A stretch of DNA of 64,000 nt from Adhaeribacter arboris (GTDB taxonomy: Bacteria > Bacteroidota > Bacteroidia > Cytophagales > Hymenobacteraceae). The first letter of the stretch is position 1. Each line of letters starts with the position of its first letter. The stretch spans positions 5,146,001-5,210,000 of the forward strand of contig NZ_PYFT01000001.1 of the NCBI RefSeq assembly GCF_003023845.1, written 5' to 3'. Shown in pieces: positions 25,341 through 35,600 of the stretch. The notes under the pieces are model-generated. The model was not told where the DNA came from. It was given only the letters and a program-made list of their open reading frames with translations, and did no database searches. The translations under genes and the position numbers were made by a program.

Positions 25341-27974
25341 CTACTTTTTACCGGGTGCTTTCTGCGCGTCTACCAACAACTTCAACTCATTTAATTTAAG
25401 CAAGGCTTCTACGGGCGTAATCGTATTAATATCCAGTTTTTCAAAAATCTCGCGCAGACGCTTCATAGCCGGATCGTTGAGCTCGAACATATTCAACTGG
25501 TACTGCTGCTTGGGTATGGTTTTCAGGTGGTTTTTATCTGGTTGCTGGCGGATTTTATCTTCCTCGAGGTGGTGCATAATATCGCTGGCGCGTAAAACCA
25601 CCGTGTTGGGCATACCGGCCATTTGCGCCACGTGAATCCCGAAGCTGTGTTCGCTCCCGCCCGGTTTGAGTTGGCGCATAAACAAAATTTTACCCCCAGT
25701 CTCTTTCACGCTCACGTTAAAATTGTGTACTCGCGGCAGTTCCTCGGCCAGTTGGTTTAGTTCGTGGTAATGGGTAGCAAACAAAGTTTTCGCGCGGGCT
25801 CTGGGGTGATTATGTAAATGTTCCACAATGGCCCAGGCGATGGAAATACCGTCGTAGGTGCTGGTGCCGCGGCCAATTTCGTCCATTAAAACCAAACTGC
25901 GCTCCGAGAGATTATTTAAAATACTGGCCGTTTCCGTCATTTCTACCATAAACGTACTCTCGCCCCGGCTTAAATTATCCGAAGCGCCTACGCGGGTAAA
26001 TATTTTATCAATAATGCCTACTTCTGCCGCTTCGGCGGGTACAAAAGACCCAATTTGTGCCATGAGCACAATTAAAGCCGTTTGGCGCAGCAAAGCACTT
26101 TTACCCGCCATGTTCGGGCCGGTAATAATGACAATCTGCTGCTCGTCGGTATCCAGGAAAATATCGTTAGGAATATAGCTTTCGCCGGGGGGTAATTGCC
26201 GTTCAATTACCGGATGACGCCCCTTTTTAATATGTAAAGCGTTTAAGTTACTTACCTGCGGTTTTACGTATTTATAACTTACGGCGGCGCAGGCAAAAGA
26301 TGCCAGACAATCTATCACACCTAACACCCGGGCATTCTGCTGAATCTGACCCACGTATTCAGTAGTGCTTAAAACTAATTCATTAAACAACTGCTGCTCA
26401 ATGGTGTAAATCCGTTCTTCGGCGTGCAGAATTTTTTCTTCGTAGGTTTTCAGTTCTTCGGTAATGTAGCGCTCGGCGTTTACCAAAGTCTGCTTTCTTA
26501 TCCATTCTTTCGGCACTTTGTCTTTGTGGGCGTGCGTTACTTCCAGGTAATAGCCAAAAACTTTATTGTATGCTATTTTCAGTGAGGTAATACCGGTATT
26601 TTTTACTTCGCGCTGTTGCAATTGCAGTAAATAATCTTTACCGGAAAAAGCAATGGCCCGCAAATCGTCCAGTTCGGCATGTATACCCGGTTGAATAATA
26701 TTGCCCAGATTCGTGAGCATGGGCGCATCCGGCTTTACTTTATATTTAATTTCTTCGCGTATCTCGTCGCAGAACGCCAGCTGGTCGGCCAGCTTTTTTA
26801 AAGCCGGGATGTTACTAAAGCCTAGTAATTCTTTAATCGGCACCGTGGCTTCCAGGGCTTTGCTCAGTTGCAGCATTTCGCGGGGATTAATGCGTTTTAC
26901 CGCTACTTTCGAGATAAGCCGCTCCAGGTCATTAATTTGTTTGAGATAATGCGTAACATCCTGCAAAAGATCATTATTACCAATTAAAGCTTCAACGGTA
27001 TCCAAACGTCTTTGAATTTGCGATACTTCCTTGAGCGGCAGCACTACCCATTTTTTAAGTAATCGGGCTCCCATAGGCGTAACTGTTTTATCCAGAATCT
27101 GAATCAGCGGTACGCCTTCGGTGTGCTGCGGAAAAATGAGCTCCAGGTTGCGAATGGTAAACTTATCCAGCCACACGTACTTATCTTCTTCGAGCCGCGA
27201 AATAGTGCGGATATGGCTAATATCGTGGTGCTGGGTTTCCGATAAATAATGGAGAATACAACCGGCGGCAATAATACCTTCCCGCAAATTTTCAATGCCA
27301 AATCCTTTTAAAGAGGTAGTACCAAAATGGCGGAGCAAGCTCTCGTACGCGAAATCGTAGCCAAACACCCATTCGTCGAGCGCGTACTGGCAAAAATCCG
27401 GACCAAAGGACAAGTAAAATTCTTCCTTTACTTTTTTGCAGAACAATACTTCGGCGGGCGCGAAACTTTGCAGTAACTTTCCGATATAAGGCCGATCGCC
27501 TTGGGCGGTAATAAATTCGCCGGTAGAAATATCCAGGAAAGCAATGCCGGTTTCGTTTTTGGTGAGGTGGACCGCCGCCAGGTAATTATTGCTTTTTCTC
27601 TCGAGTACCTGGTCGTTAAACGATACACCGGGCGTTACCAATTCGGTTACGCCGCGCTTTACAATGCCTTTTACCGATTTGGGATCTTCGAGCTGGTCGC
27701 AGATAGCTACGCGTTCACCGGCCCGAACCAGTTTAGGTAAATACGTATCCAGAGAATGATGCGGAAAACCAGCCAGAGCTACTTCCGAAGCCGTGCCATT
27801 GCCCCGTTTCGTGAGCACAATATCCAGAATTTTGCTCGCCTTAATAGCATCTTCTCCAAAGGTCTCGTAAAAATCACCCACCCGGAAAAGCAATAGCGCT
27901 CCGGGATGCTTCGCTTTAATGGCGTAGTACTGTTTCATTAAAGGCGTTACAGAAATATCAGCTGTGGTACTCAA
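25341..27974 (-). CDS. mutS: DNA mismatch repair protein MutS
   Basis: 877 aa, full length for MutS. It binds base mismatches and small loops and, with ATP, starts methyl-independent repair. The N-terminal mismatch-binding domain is intact: 'PLMKQYYAIKAKHPGALLLFRVGDFYETF', with the Phe-x-Glu (F-Y-E) mismatch wedge near residue 31-34. The ATPase has Walker A 'GPNMAGKS' near residue 619, the signature 'SRGESTFMVEM', Walker B 'LVLMDEIGRGTST' and the dimer region 'ATHYHEL'. The C-terminus is short. It is a single gene on the minus strand, and nothing unusual is seen. Confidence 0.98.
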   Translation of the reverse strand: MSTTADISVTPLMKQYYAIKAKHPGALLLFRVGDFYETFGEDAIKASKILDIVLTKRGNGTASEVALAGFPHHSLDTYLPKLVRAGERVAICDQLEDPKSVKGIVKRGVTELVTPGVSFNDQVLERKSNNYLAAVHLTKNETGIAFLDISTGEFITAQGDRPYIGKLLQSFAPAEVLFCKKVKEEFYLSFGPDFCQYALDEWVFGYDFAYESLLRHFGTTSLKGFGIENLREGIIAAGCILHYLSETQHHDISHIRTISRLEEDKYVWLDKFTIRNLELIFPQHTEGVPLIQILDKTVTPMGARLLKKWVVLPLKEVSQIQRRLDTVEALIGNNDLLQDVTHYLKQINDLERLISKVAVKRINPREMLQLSKALEATVPIKELLGFSNIPALKKLADQLAFCDEIREEIKYKVKPDAPMLTNLGNIIQPGIHAELDDLRAIAFSGKDYLLQLQQREVKNTGITSLKIAYNKVFGYYLEVTHAHKDKVPKEWIRKQTLVNAERYITEELKTYEEKILHAEERIYTIEQQLFNELVLSTTEYVGQIQQNARVLGVIDCLASFACAAVSYKYVKPQVSNLNALHIKKGRHPVIERQLPPGESYIPNDIFLDTDEQQIVIITGPNMAGKSALLRQTALIVLMAQIGSFVPAEAAEVGIIDKIFTRVGASDNLSRGESTFMVEMTETASILNNLSERSLVLMDEIGRGTSTYDGISIAWAIVEHLHNHPRARAKTLFATHYHELNQLAEELPRVHNFNVSVKETGGKILFMRQLKPGGSEHSFGIHVAQMAGMPNTVVLRASDIMHHLEEDKIRQQPDKNHLKTIPKQQYQLNMFELNDPAMKRLREIFEKLDINTITPVEALLKLNELKLLVDAQKAPGKK

Positions 27975-28263
27975 AATGTAATGGCTTAAGCTACTCGATA
28001 AATAAATTTAAAAAGGTGCGTACATAAGGCATAAATTCATGAATCATGAATTTTCCTGACGGGCACGTTACCGGCAGGTATGCTCTTATTTCTAAAATTA
28101 AGCTAAATTTGCTTCTTAAACGATTTTAAATCGTTCTTCTAAATACTCCGGAAGAATTTTTAATTATCCGCTTTAAGGCACGGCGGTTAAGCCGGCTTCT
28201 GGAGACAATAAACAAAATTAAACAATTAGAGCACGCCTTACCGCATCTAGTATCCCCAATTTC

Positions 28264-28794
28264 ATGCGCAAATTAAAAATGGAAGAACTCAACCGGGTCT
28301 CGGTAGAAGAGTTCAAAGAACAGGAAAAATTACCGATTGTATTGGTTCTGGACAATGTGCGCTCGCTGCACAACGTTGGCTCGGCTTTCCGGACGGCCGA
28401 TGCTTTTGCCGTTAGTAAAATTTTTCTCGGGGGCATTACCGGAACCCCGCCGCACAAAGAAATAAACAAAACGGCTCTGGGCGCCACCGAATCCGTGGAT
28501 TGGGAACATACTACGCAAACCGCCGAATTAGTTCAACAACTCAAAGCCGAAGGGTACCAAATAGTTGCTATTGAACAAGCAGACCGCAGCGTTTCGTTAG
28601 CTGATTTTACGCCTGTACTTAACCAAAAATACGCCCTAGTATTTGGCAACGAAGTATTTGGCGTAGCAGACGAAGTAATGGAACTAGCGGATACCGTTAT
28701 TGAAATTCCGCAGTTTGGCACCAAACACTCCCTTAACATTTCGGTAGCGGTAGGGGTAGTTGTCTGGGATTTCCTGAGTAAGCTAAACAAATAA
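28264..28794 (+). CDS. TrmH/SpoU-family RNA methyltransferase
   Basis: 176 aa, a single SPOUT domain that should 2'-O-methylate RNA, probably a tRNA. The three SpoU motifs are present: 1 'VLDNVRSLHNVGSAFRTAD' (residues 25-43), 2 'ALVFGNEVFGV' (about 128-138) and 3 'IPQFGTKHSLNISVAVGVVVWD' (about 148-169), which build the knotted SAM site. It lacks the N-terminal RNA-binding extension of larger SpoU enzymes. A TAAATTTG box (28104-28111) about 150 bases upstream could be its -7 element. The substrate cannot be told. Confidence 0.85.
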   Translation: MRKLKMEELNRVSVEEFKEQEKLPIVLVLDNVRSLHNVGSAFRTADAFAVSKIFLGGITGTPPHKEINKTALGATESVDWEHTTQTAELVQQLKAEGYQIVAIEQADRSVSLADFTPVLNQKYALVFGNEVFGVADEVMELADTVIEIPQFGTKHSLNISVAVGVVVWDFLSKLNK

Positions 28795-28808
28795 GCTAAC
28801 CAAGCTTC

Positions 28809-28860
28809 GTTGGTAGTTGCTCGTTGTTCGACTAATCACCAAAAACAAACAACTACCAAC
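28809..28860. terminator. Bidirectional hairpin between convergent genes
   Basis: GTTGGTAGTTG (28809-28819) is complementary to CAACTACCAAC (28850-28860) with a 30-base loop that can pair further (GTTGTT with AACAAA-type flanks). It lies between the convergent methyltransferase and terC genes, so it may terminate both. It lacks a strong T-run. Confidence 0.45.
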
Positions 28861-28871
28861 CAACAACGCTT

Positions 28872-29642
28872 TTAATCATAATCCGAATCGCGCAGTTTAA
28901 CGGGCGGCGTGGTAACTTTACGCAGGCGCATATTCAGCATTTCTACGCCCAGCGAAAACGCCATGGCAAAGTAAACGTAACCTTTCGGGATGTGGCCGTG
29001 AAACGCTTCCACAATCAGCATGACACCAATCATAATCAGGAAAGATAAGGCCAGCATTTTTACCGTTGGGTGATTGTTCACAAAATCGCCGATTATTTTA
29101 GAGAAAGCCAGCATAATTCCCATCGAAATTATTACGGCTATTATCATAATGCTCACGTGATCGACCAAACCAACGGCAGTTAAAATGGAATCGAAAGAGA
29201 ATACAATATCTACGAGCACTATCTGAATAATAACTTTTTGCAGGCTGTGGTAGGCTCTCTGCGGACCATGTTCCTCCTCGCCTTCTAACTTACTGTGAAT
29301 TTCGGTAGTACTTTTAGCCAGTAAAAACAAGCCTCCGGCAAATAAAATAATATCGCGGCCGGTTACGCCAAAATCATCGAACCCAAAGGGGAAATTTATA
29401 GTAAAAAGTGGTTCTTTTAACCCCACAATCCAGGAAATAGTGAGTAGCAGCATAATGCGGAATACCAGGGCCAGCATTAACCCAATGGTACGAGCCCGCC
29501 CTTGACTTTCCGGCGGTAACTTACCCGCCACAATCGAAATAAACACAATATTATCAATCCCCAGTACTACCTCCATAAAGGTTAAGGTTAGTAAACTTAA
29601 CCAGGTATCCGGCCGGGCAAAAAGCTCAAAAAAGTCGTTCAT
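28872..29642 (-). CDS. TerC-family integral membrane protein
   Basis: 256 aa, starting at ATG 29642 ('[14 protein letters not shown]'). The in-frame upstream start falls inside a palindromic repeat cluster and was rejected. About seven hydrophobic helices are visible, with the TerC hallmarks '[14 protein letters not shown]' in the first helix and '[19 protein letters not shown]' midway, whose acidic residues are thought to handle metal ions. Family members act in manganese export or tellurite resistance. The C-terminal 20 residues are polar. The substrate is not certain. Confidence 0.88.
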   Translation of the reverse strand: MNDFFELFARPDTWLSLLTLTFMEVVLGIDNIVFISIVAGKLPPESQGRARTIGLMLALVFRIMLLLTISWIVGLKEPLFTINFPFGFDDFGVTGRDIILFAGGLFLLAKSTTEIHSKLEGEEEHGPQRAYHSLQKVIIQIVLVDIVFSFDSILTAVGLVDHVSIMIIAVIISMGIMLAFSKIIGDFVNNHPTVKMLALSFLIMIGVMLIVEAFHGHIPKGYVYFAMAFSLGVEMLNMRLRKVTTPPVKLRDSDYD

Positions 29643-29870
29643 GTTATTTAGTCGATAGTCCACAGTCCACAGACCATGGTCCATAGGTATTTTTTAGTTA
29701 ATTTATTCATAGTCCATGGACCATAGTCGATAGTCCACGGTCGATAGATTATGGTTTATGGTTATTTAGATAATCTATAAAAAATGCTTAGTTAAACAAT
29801 TTACGGTCGACCGTAGTCTGTGGACTGTCGACTATCATCTATGGACTATCGACTATGGTCCATGGACTAT
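29643..29870. repeat. Cluster of short palindromic TGGACTATGGTCC-type repeats
   Basis: The whole gap between terC and yajQ is built from variants of ATGGACTATCGACTATGG and its complement (for example 29647-29681, 29709-29745 and 29822-29868). Copies occur in both orientations and can fold on each other. The same family recurs at 36754-36798. It does not encode protein. It resembles dispersed intergenic palindromes (REP-like) rather than CRISPR, because there are no constant repeats with unique spacers. Confidence 0.75.
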
Positions 29871-30362
29871 TTACGATTTCATATTCACAAATTGCAAAGG
29901 CAAGCCTAAGTCCGATTGGCGCATTAGGGCAATTACATCCTGAAGTTCGTCGATTTTTTTACCGGTAACCCGAATCTGGTCGTCCATAATAGCCGCCTGC
30001 ACTTTTAATTTACTGTCTTTAATTATTTTAGTAATTTTTTTGGCGGTTTCCTTATCTACACCGGCTTTTAACTTCACATCTTTTTTTATCATCGGGCCAG
30101 ATGCGTATTCTTCTTCCGAAAAATCCAAGGCGGTAGCATCTAAATTTTGCTTTACCATTTTACTCATGATAATATCTTCGATGTGCTTTACCCGCATGGA
30201 GTTTTCGGTGACAATATGAATAATATTCGTTTTTTTGTCGAGTTCCACGCTGCCCTTGGTATCCCGGAAATCGTAACGGTTCTGAATTTCCTTTTTTACG
30301 GTATTCAGCGCATTTTCCAGACTTTGCGGGTCTACTTTACTTACAATATCAAATGAGGCCAT
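29871..30362 (-). CDS. yajQ: YajQ family protein (UPF0234), nucleotide-binding
   Basis: 163 aa, a standard full-length YajQ with two RRM-like ferredoxin folds. It starts 'MASFDIVSKVDPQSLENALN' and has 'NRYDFRDTKGSVELDKK' and 'VKLKAGVDKETAKKITKIIKDSKLKVQAAI' followed by 'QIRVTGKKIDELQDVI'. Homologues bind cyclic di-GMP or other nucleotides and affect regulation in some proteobacteria; the role in Bacteroidota is unclear. It is downstream of no other gene on its strand and is followed by the palindromic repeat cluster. Confidence 0.93.
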   Translation of the reverse strand: MASFDIVSKVDPQSLENALNTVKKEIQNRYDFRDTKGSVELDKKTNIIHIVTENSMRVKHIEDIIMSKMVKQNLDATALDFSEEEYASGPMIKKDVKLKAGVDKETAKKITKIIKDSKLKVQAAIMDDQIRVTGKKIDELQDVIALMRQSDLGLPLQFVNMKS

Positions 30363-30753
30363 GCGAAAAAATTTTACTGCTTAAAGAAATTAGACGTATA
30401 TGCAGGGGCAAAGTTAATATTTTTGGTAAAACTTCTTGCCTTATCACCATCTACCTGGTTATTGGCCAGCAAAGAAAAAGAATCTGCTAAACTTTTACCA
30501 CCGCAACAGGTTTAAGACAGTAAAGAAAAATTACCTGGTTTTTGGCGGAATTCAGTAATATAAAATGCTGAAGTACCTGGATCAGGTTTTAGGTGGTAGG
30601 TTTTAGGTTATACGTATTGCAGAATTTCCTTCTTTACTGGGTATTAAGTAGAAGAACAAAATGAAGGAACAATATATTTAAACGAAAAAGCTATTGGCCT
30701 GCCTTTATAAACGTGAAACGTATAATGTACTGCTTACCTAAAGATATTTGGCT
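30363..30753. other. Intergenic region, no gene seen
   Basis: About 390 bases between the divergent yajQ and lipocalin genes. I see no frame with family features and no strong hairpin. Short direct repeats of 'TTTTAGG' occur near 30585-30610. Both promoters should lie here. Confidence 0.45.
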
Positions 30754-31305
30754 ATGAATAAGAATACCCGGGAAATTTTAATTGGTGCCGGAACCGTAGT
30801 GCTGGGAAGTTTGGCATTGCGTTATTTTTCGCGAAAGCATCAGCCTCTGGAAACAGTATCCGCCGTAGATCTGAGCCGTTATGCCGGCAAATGGTACGAA
30901 ATTGCGGCATTTCCTTTAATTTTTGAACGGGGCTGCCATTGTACTACCGCCGAATACACGCTGCACCCGGCAGGCTACGTAAAGGTGGTTAATAGTTGCC
31001 GCCGTAACAGTCCGCAAGGAAAAGTAAAGCAAGCAATGGGTAAGGCTTTTCCCGTACCAGGCAGTAATAATACAAAACTAAAAGTACAATTTCAGTGGCC
31101 TTTCCGGGGTGATTATTGGATTATAGCCTTAGATGAAGATTACTCGCACGCACTGGTGGGCACCCCCGACCGACAGTATTTATGGGTATTAGCGCGTTCG
31201 CCGTTTATGGCCCCTACGCTGTATCAGAACCTGGTGCACCTAGCGCAGCAAAAAGGATTTGATACCGATCACCTGCACCTGACCAACCAGGCTTGCTTTG
31301 ATTAA
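30754..31305 (+). CDS. Lipocalin family protein (Blc-like)
   Basis: 183 aa, starting at ATG 30754; a TTG two codons earlier is less likely. An N-terminal hydrophobic segment ('EILIGAGTVVLGSLALRYF') should act as membrane anchor or uncleaved signal, with no lipobox Cys. The lipocalin barrel follows: the GxW motif in 'YAGKWYEIAAFP' (about residues 43-54), a Cys pair 'GCHCTTAEYTL', and a C-terminal 'QYLWVLARSP' arginine motif. Blc-type lipocalins bind lysophospholipids at the outer membrane. The gene is followed after 5 bases by the convergent DUF4174 gene. Confidence 0.88.
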   Translation: MNKNTREILIGAGTVVLGSLALRYFSRKHQPLETVSAVDLSRYAGKWYEIAAFPLIFERGCHCTTAEYTLHPAGYVKVVNSCRRNSPQGKVKQAMGKAFPVPGSNNTKLKVQFQWPFRGDYWIIALDEDYSHALVGTPDRQYLWVLARSPFMAPTLYQNLVHLAQQKGFDTDHLHLTNQACFD

Positions 31306-31310
31306 AGAAC

Positions 31311-31775
31311 TTACTCGCTGCGTTTTTCGTGCTGCCGCATGGGCATAGAATCAATTATGTCAAACAATACGGCGGGCGCCTGAGCATGAGCGGCCCGGTA
31401 TTTTTCGGTGCCGTCTTTTCCTACTAAAATTACGGCAAATTGCGCGGGATTTATTTTATACGTTTGGCGCAAAGATGCAGCCGGGGGCATTTCTTCCTTT
31501 ACGTGCGGATTAATTTCTACATTATTTTCTACTACTTGCACTACTAACAAGTCGCGCTCGCTGAGGCCAAGGTGCGCCTGGCGCAACATTTTATCTTGCT
31601 CCAACAAAAATTCATTCTGGCTATCGGGGGCAAATATGAGTAGAAAACGATGTTTACCTTTATCCATTAGGCCTATTTTAGAGTGGTCCGATTCGGCTGA
31701 TTGGGCTTTGCCAAGGAGCGCGCAACACAAAAAAAAGAGCACCCAACTACTAATGGACATTGTTTTTTTTCTCAT
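31311..31775 (-). CDS. DUF4174-domain secreted protein
   Basis: 154 aa. A signal peptide is clear ('SSWVLFFLCCALLGKAQSA'). The rest fits DUF4174, a thioredoxin-like fold without the CxxC pair: 'KHRFLLIFAPDSQNE' near residues 42-56, 'RDLLVVQVVENN', 'LRQTYKINPAQFAVILVGKDGTEKYR' and a C-terminal 'LFDIIDSMPMRQHEK' that ends most members. The function is unknown. It converges with the lipocalin gene. Confidence 0.8.
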   Translation of the reverse strand: MRKKTMSISSWVLFFLCCALLGKAQSAESDHSKIGLMDKGKHRFLLIFAPDSQNEFLLEQDKMLRQAHLGLSERDLLVVQVVENNVEINPHVKEEMPPAASLRQTYKINPAQFAVILVGKDGTEKYRAAHAQAPAVLFDIIDSMPMRQHEKRSE

Positions 31776-31868
31776 TCTTGATTTTCGACTAGTACAAATG
31801 AATAAAAACTTTTTAGCCCCTGTAGCTTAGTACTATATGTAAACGGTAAATACTGGTTAGTGGTTGGA

Positions 31869-32396
31869 TTAAATGCCGCCTAACCAAAAAGACATTACAC
31901 TTAGCAGCAACAAAACCGCAAACGGAATTAAAAGGTTAAAAAATAAAAAATGATTCTGCCGCTTGTGGTACTGGTTTCTTTGCGTAAACAGATACCCTAT
32001 TAAAACCAAAAAAGTAATTACCCCTAACGGTGCGGTTAGAGTTAACAGAATTCTGGCGCCCCACCATCCCTGAAAAGTAAATAAAACCGCGGTAAAACCG
32101 GTAGCTAAGGCCAGACTGCAAAAAGATCCGAGTAAAGCCACCCATAGGTTTTTCAGCATAAAAGAAAAGGAAAGCAGCATTTGCCCCAAAAACAATAGCC
32201 CTAAACTACCAAGAGTAAATACAAAAAGCTTGTCGGTAAGTTGCTGAAAATACTGCAGGTATAGCCCAATTCCGGTTAGAACCAGGTTCAGGTAAATGCA
32301 CTTCGAGTACCCGGCCATAAAGCTGCGGATATGGGAACGAATATCAGCTTCTCCGGCCGTGAAGATAGCAGGAGTTAAAAATTTAGAGTACATCAT
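31869..32396 (-). CDS. Multi-pass membrane protein, unknown
   Basis: 175 aa with about five hydrophobic helices: near residues 35-52 ('LNLVLTGIGLYLQYF'), 57-75, 82-107, 112-137 and 152-173. A short cytosolic N-terminus precedes them. No catalytic motif is seen. The overall plan is like small Yip1- or DUF-type membrane proteins, but I cannot name one. It is divergent from the mfd gene. Confidence 0.55.
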   Translation of the reverse strand: MMYSKFLTPAIFTAGEADIRSHIRSFMAGYSKCIYLNLVLTGIGLYLQYFQQLTDKLFVFTLGSLGLLFLGQMLLSFSFMLKNLWVALLGSFCSLALATGFTAVLFTFQGWWGARILLTLTAPLGVITFLVLIGYLFTQRNQYHKRQNHFLFFNLLIPFAVLLLLSVMSFWLGGI

Positions 32397-32580
32397 TTTA
32401 TCATCTAGTTACATTTAAATGGATTACAAGATTACTTTAAACTACTCGTCTGCCAAGAGCCGGCCTTCAAAGATAAAGATAAACAATTATTATTCAAGGA
32501 GTACCATTTTAAAAGTACGTTTTTTCAATTTTTTAGTTTCGTTAAATTTTGTACCCTCGCCGGTGTTTATGCGTAAGGAA

Positions 32581-32608
32581 TTTGCGAGCAGATTATTCCG
32601 TATCTTTG
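32581..32608 (+). promoter_or_regulatory. Bacteroidota-type promoter of mfd
   Basis: TTTG (32581-32584), 16 bases, then TATCTTTG (32601-32608) matches the Bacteroidota consensus TTTG-N16/19-TAnnTTTG. The start point would be near 32615. It lies inside a longer open frame in front of mfd and therefore decides the mfd start (see that entry). Confidence 0.75.
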
Positions 32609-32635
32609 CTCTTTATTATTCAAAGATTAAGAACA

Positions 32636-35600
32636 TTGAAAGTTAAGGATTTCCTGGAACTTTACCGGCTCGATCCGGTGGTTCAAACCATTGCTGAACG
32701 CCTCCGATCTTCAGAAAAAGCCCGTTTGCAACTGAAAGGCTTAGCCGGTAGTTTAGATGCCGTATTGGCCGCTGCTGTGAGCAGTTTGCAGCCTGGCCAT
32801 CACGTTTTTGTAGTGCACGATAAAGAAGAAGCCGCCTACTTTTTGTCGGATTTACAGCATTTGTTTAACGGCAAGCAAGAGGCTTTGCTGTTTCCTTCGT
32901 CCTACAAACGGCCTTACTCCTTTGATGAAACCGAGAACGCCAATATTTTAATGCGGGCCGAGGTATTAAATCAAATAAGTAATAAAGCCGCCGAAGGTTT
33001 ATTAATTGTAACTTACCCCGAAGCGCTCACCGAAAAAGTTATTAATAAAAAATCATTGGTCGCTAATACGTTCAGCGCGAAAGTGGGCGAAAAGCTGGAC
33101 GTAAACTTTTTAACGGAAGTACTCACCGAATACGATTTTGAACGCACTGATTTTGTGTACGAAGCCGGTCAGTTTGCCGTACGCGGCGGCATTGTGGATG
33201 TATTTTCGTACGCTAATGAATTACCGTACCGCATGGAGTTGTTCGGCGATGAAATTGAAAGCATCCGGACGTTTAACCCGAACACGCAGCTTTCCGTGGA
33301 AACCAAAAACAGTGTTTCTATAGTACCCAACGTGCAAACCAAACTTTTGCAGGAAACCCGCGAATCATTTTTAGAATTTTTACCCCCCCATACCCGATTC
33401 TGGTTTAAAGACGTACGCCATGCCTCGGATGTAATCGACGAATCGTTTACCAAAGCCGAACAAGCCTTTGAATATTTAATGCTCACGAGCGGCAACACTA
33501 AAGTAGTATCCAAGCCCGAAGATTTATTTGAAACCGGCAAAAGCTTTAAGAAATTACTGGAGCCTTTTACCACCGTAGAATTTGGTAAACGCTTTCATTT
33601 CAAAGCCACCGAAACCTTAACTTTTTCCACCAAGCCGCAACCTTCGTTTAACAAAGATTTTAATTTACTGGTCAGCAACCTGCACGATAACCAAACCAAG
33701 GGTTTTACGAACATTATTGCGGCCGATTCGCCGCGGCAGATTGACCGGCTAACTACTATTTTCGACGAACTCGATCACGCCGTAAAATTTCAGGCGCTTA
33801 CCATTTCCCTGCGCGAAGGCTTTATCGACGACCAGGTAAAAGTGGCCTTGTATACCGATCATCAGCTGTTTGAACGGTTTTACAAATACAAAAGCAAGGA
33901 ACGGTTTTCTAAATCCAAGGCGCTTACTTTAAAAGAACTGCGTTCGCTGCAACCCGGCGATTACGTGGTACACGTCGATAACGGCATTGGCCGTTTTGCC
34001 GGCTTGGAAAAAGTGGAAGTAGGCGGGAAAATGCAGGAAGCTATCCGGTTAGTCTACCGCGACGATGATTTATTATACGTGAGTATTCACGCGCTGCATA
34101 AAATCAGCAAATATACCGGTCAGGAAGGCACCCCGCCCAGCATGAGCAAACTGGGTTCGCCGGAGTGGGAAAACAAAAAGAAACGGGTTAAGAGCAAGGT
34201 AAAAGATATTGCTACCGAGCTAATTAAACTGTACGCTAAACGTAAATCGGCGCCGGGCTTTGCTTTTTCCCGCGATGGGTTTATGCAAGCCGAACTGGAA
34301 TCGTCGTTTATTTACGAAGATACGCCGGACCAGGCCAAAGCCACCGAAGACGTGAAAAACGATATGGAACAACCGCACCCGATGGACCGACTGGTGTGCG
34401 GCGACGTAGGTTTTGGTAAAACGGAAGTAGCCATTCGGGCCGCCTTTAAAGCCGCCTCCGACAGTAAACAAGTAGCCGTGCTGGTACCTACTACTATTCT
34501 GGCCATGCAGCATTTCAAAACTTTTCGCGACCGCTTAGAGAAGTTTCCGGTGAACGTAGAATTTATCAACCGTTTTAAAACGGCGAAAGACATAAAAGAA
34601 ACTTTACAGCGCGTAGCCGAAGGAAAAACGGATATCTTGATTGGTACTCACCGGATTGTAAGCAAGGACGTTAAATTCAAGAATTTAGGTTTAATGGTGA
34701 TTGACGAGGAGCAGAAATTCGGGGTTAAAACCAAAGAAAAGCTGAAAGAAATGCGCGTAAACGTAGATTCGCTTACTTTATCGGCTACCCCAATCCCGCG
34801 CACTTTGCATTTCTCCCTGATGGGCGCCCGCGACTTATCGGTAATTGCTACGCCTCCGCCAAACCGCCAACCCGTCCAAACCGAACTGCACGTTTTCGAC
34901 CAGACTATTATCCGTGATGCCGTGATGTACGAATTAAAGCGCGGCGGCCAGGTATTTTTCGTGCACAACCGCGTGGCCGACCTGGATGAAATGGCGAACC
35001 TAATTTTGAAATTGGTACCCGATGCCCGAATTACTTTTGCCCACGGGCAAATGGACGGGGAACAGCTCGAAAAACGCATGATGAAATTTGTGGAAGGTGA
35101 ATATGATGTCTTGGTATCCACGAATATTATTGAGTCCGGCTTAGATATTCCGAATGCCAATACTATAATAATAAACCGGGCGCACATGTTTGGGCTGAGC
35201 GATTTGCATCAGATGCGCGGGCGCGTAGGCCGCTCGAACAAAAAAGCGTATTGCTATTTGCTCACGCCTCCGGTGTCCAGCTTACCTTCCGATGCCCGCA
35301 AGCGTTTGAGTACTTTAGAAGAATTTTCGGATTTGGGCGATGGGTTTAAAGTAGCGATGCGCGACTTGGATATTCGGGGGGCAGGTAACTTACTGGGCGG
35401 CGAGCAAAGCGGCTTCATCAACGATTTGGGTTTTGAAATGTACCACCAGATTTTGGATGATACGATTAAAGAACTAAAAGAAACTGAATTCCGCGATTTA
35501 TTCCTGGGTTCTGAAAAAGATTTAAATCAATTCCTGGACGTAGTGCGCGAATGTACCGTGGAAACCGACCTGGAAATACTTATTCCGGATACTTACGTGA

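Noticed and set aside
29643-29870. Possible CRISPR array
   Set aside because: The repeats vary, occur in both orientations, have no unique spacers of constant length, and no cas genes are near.
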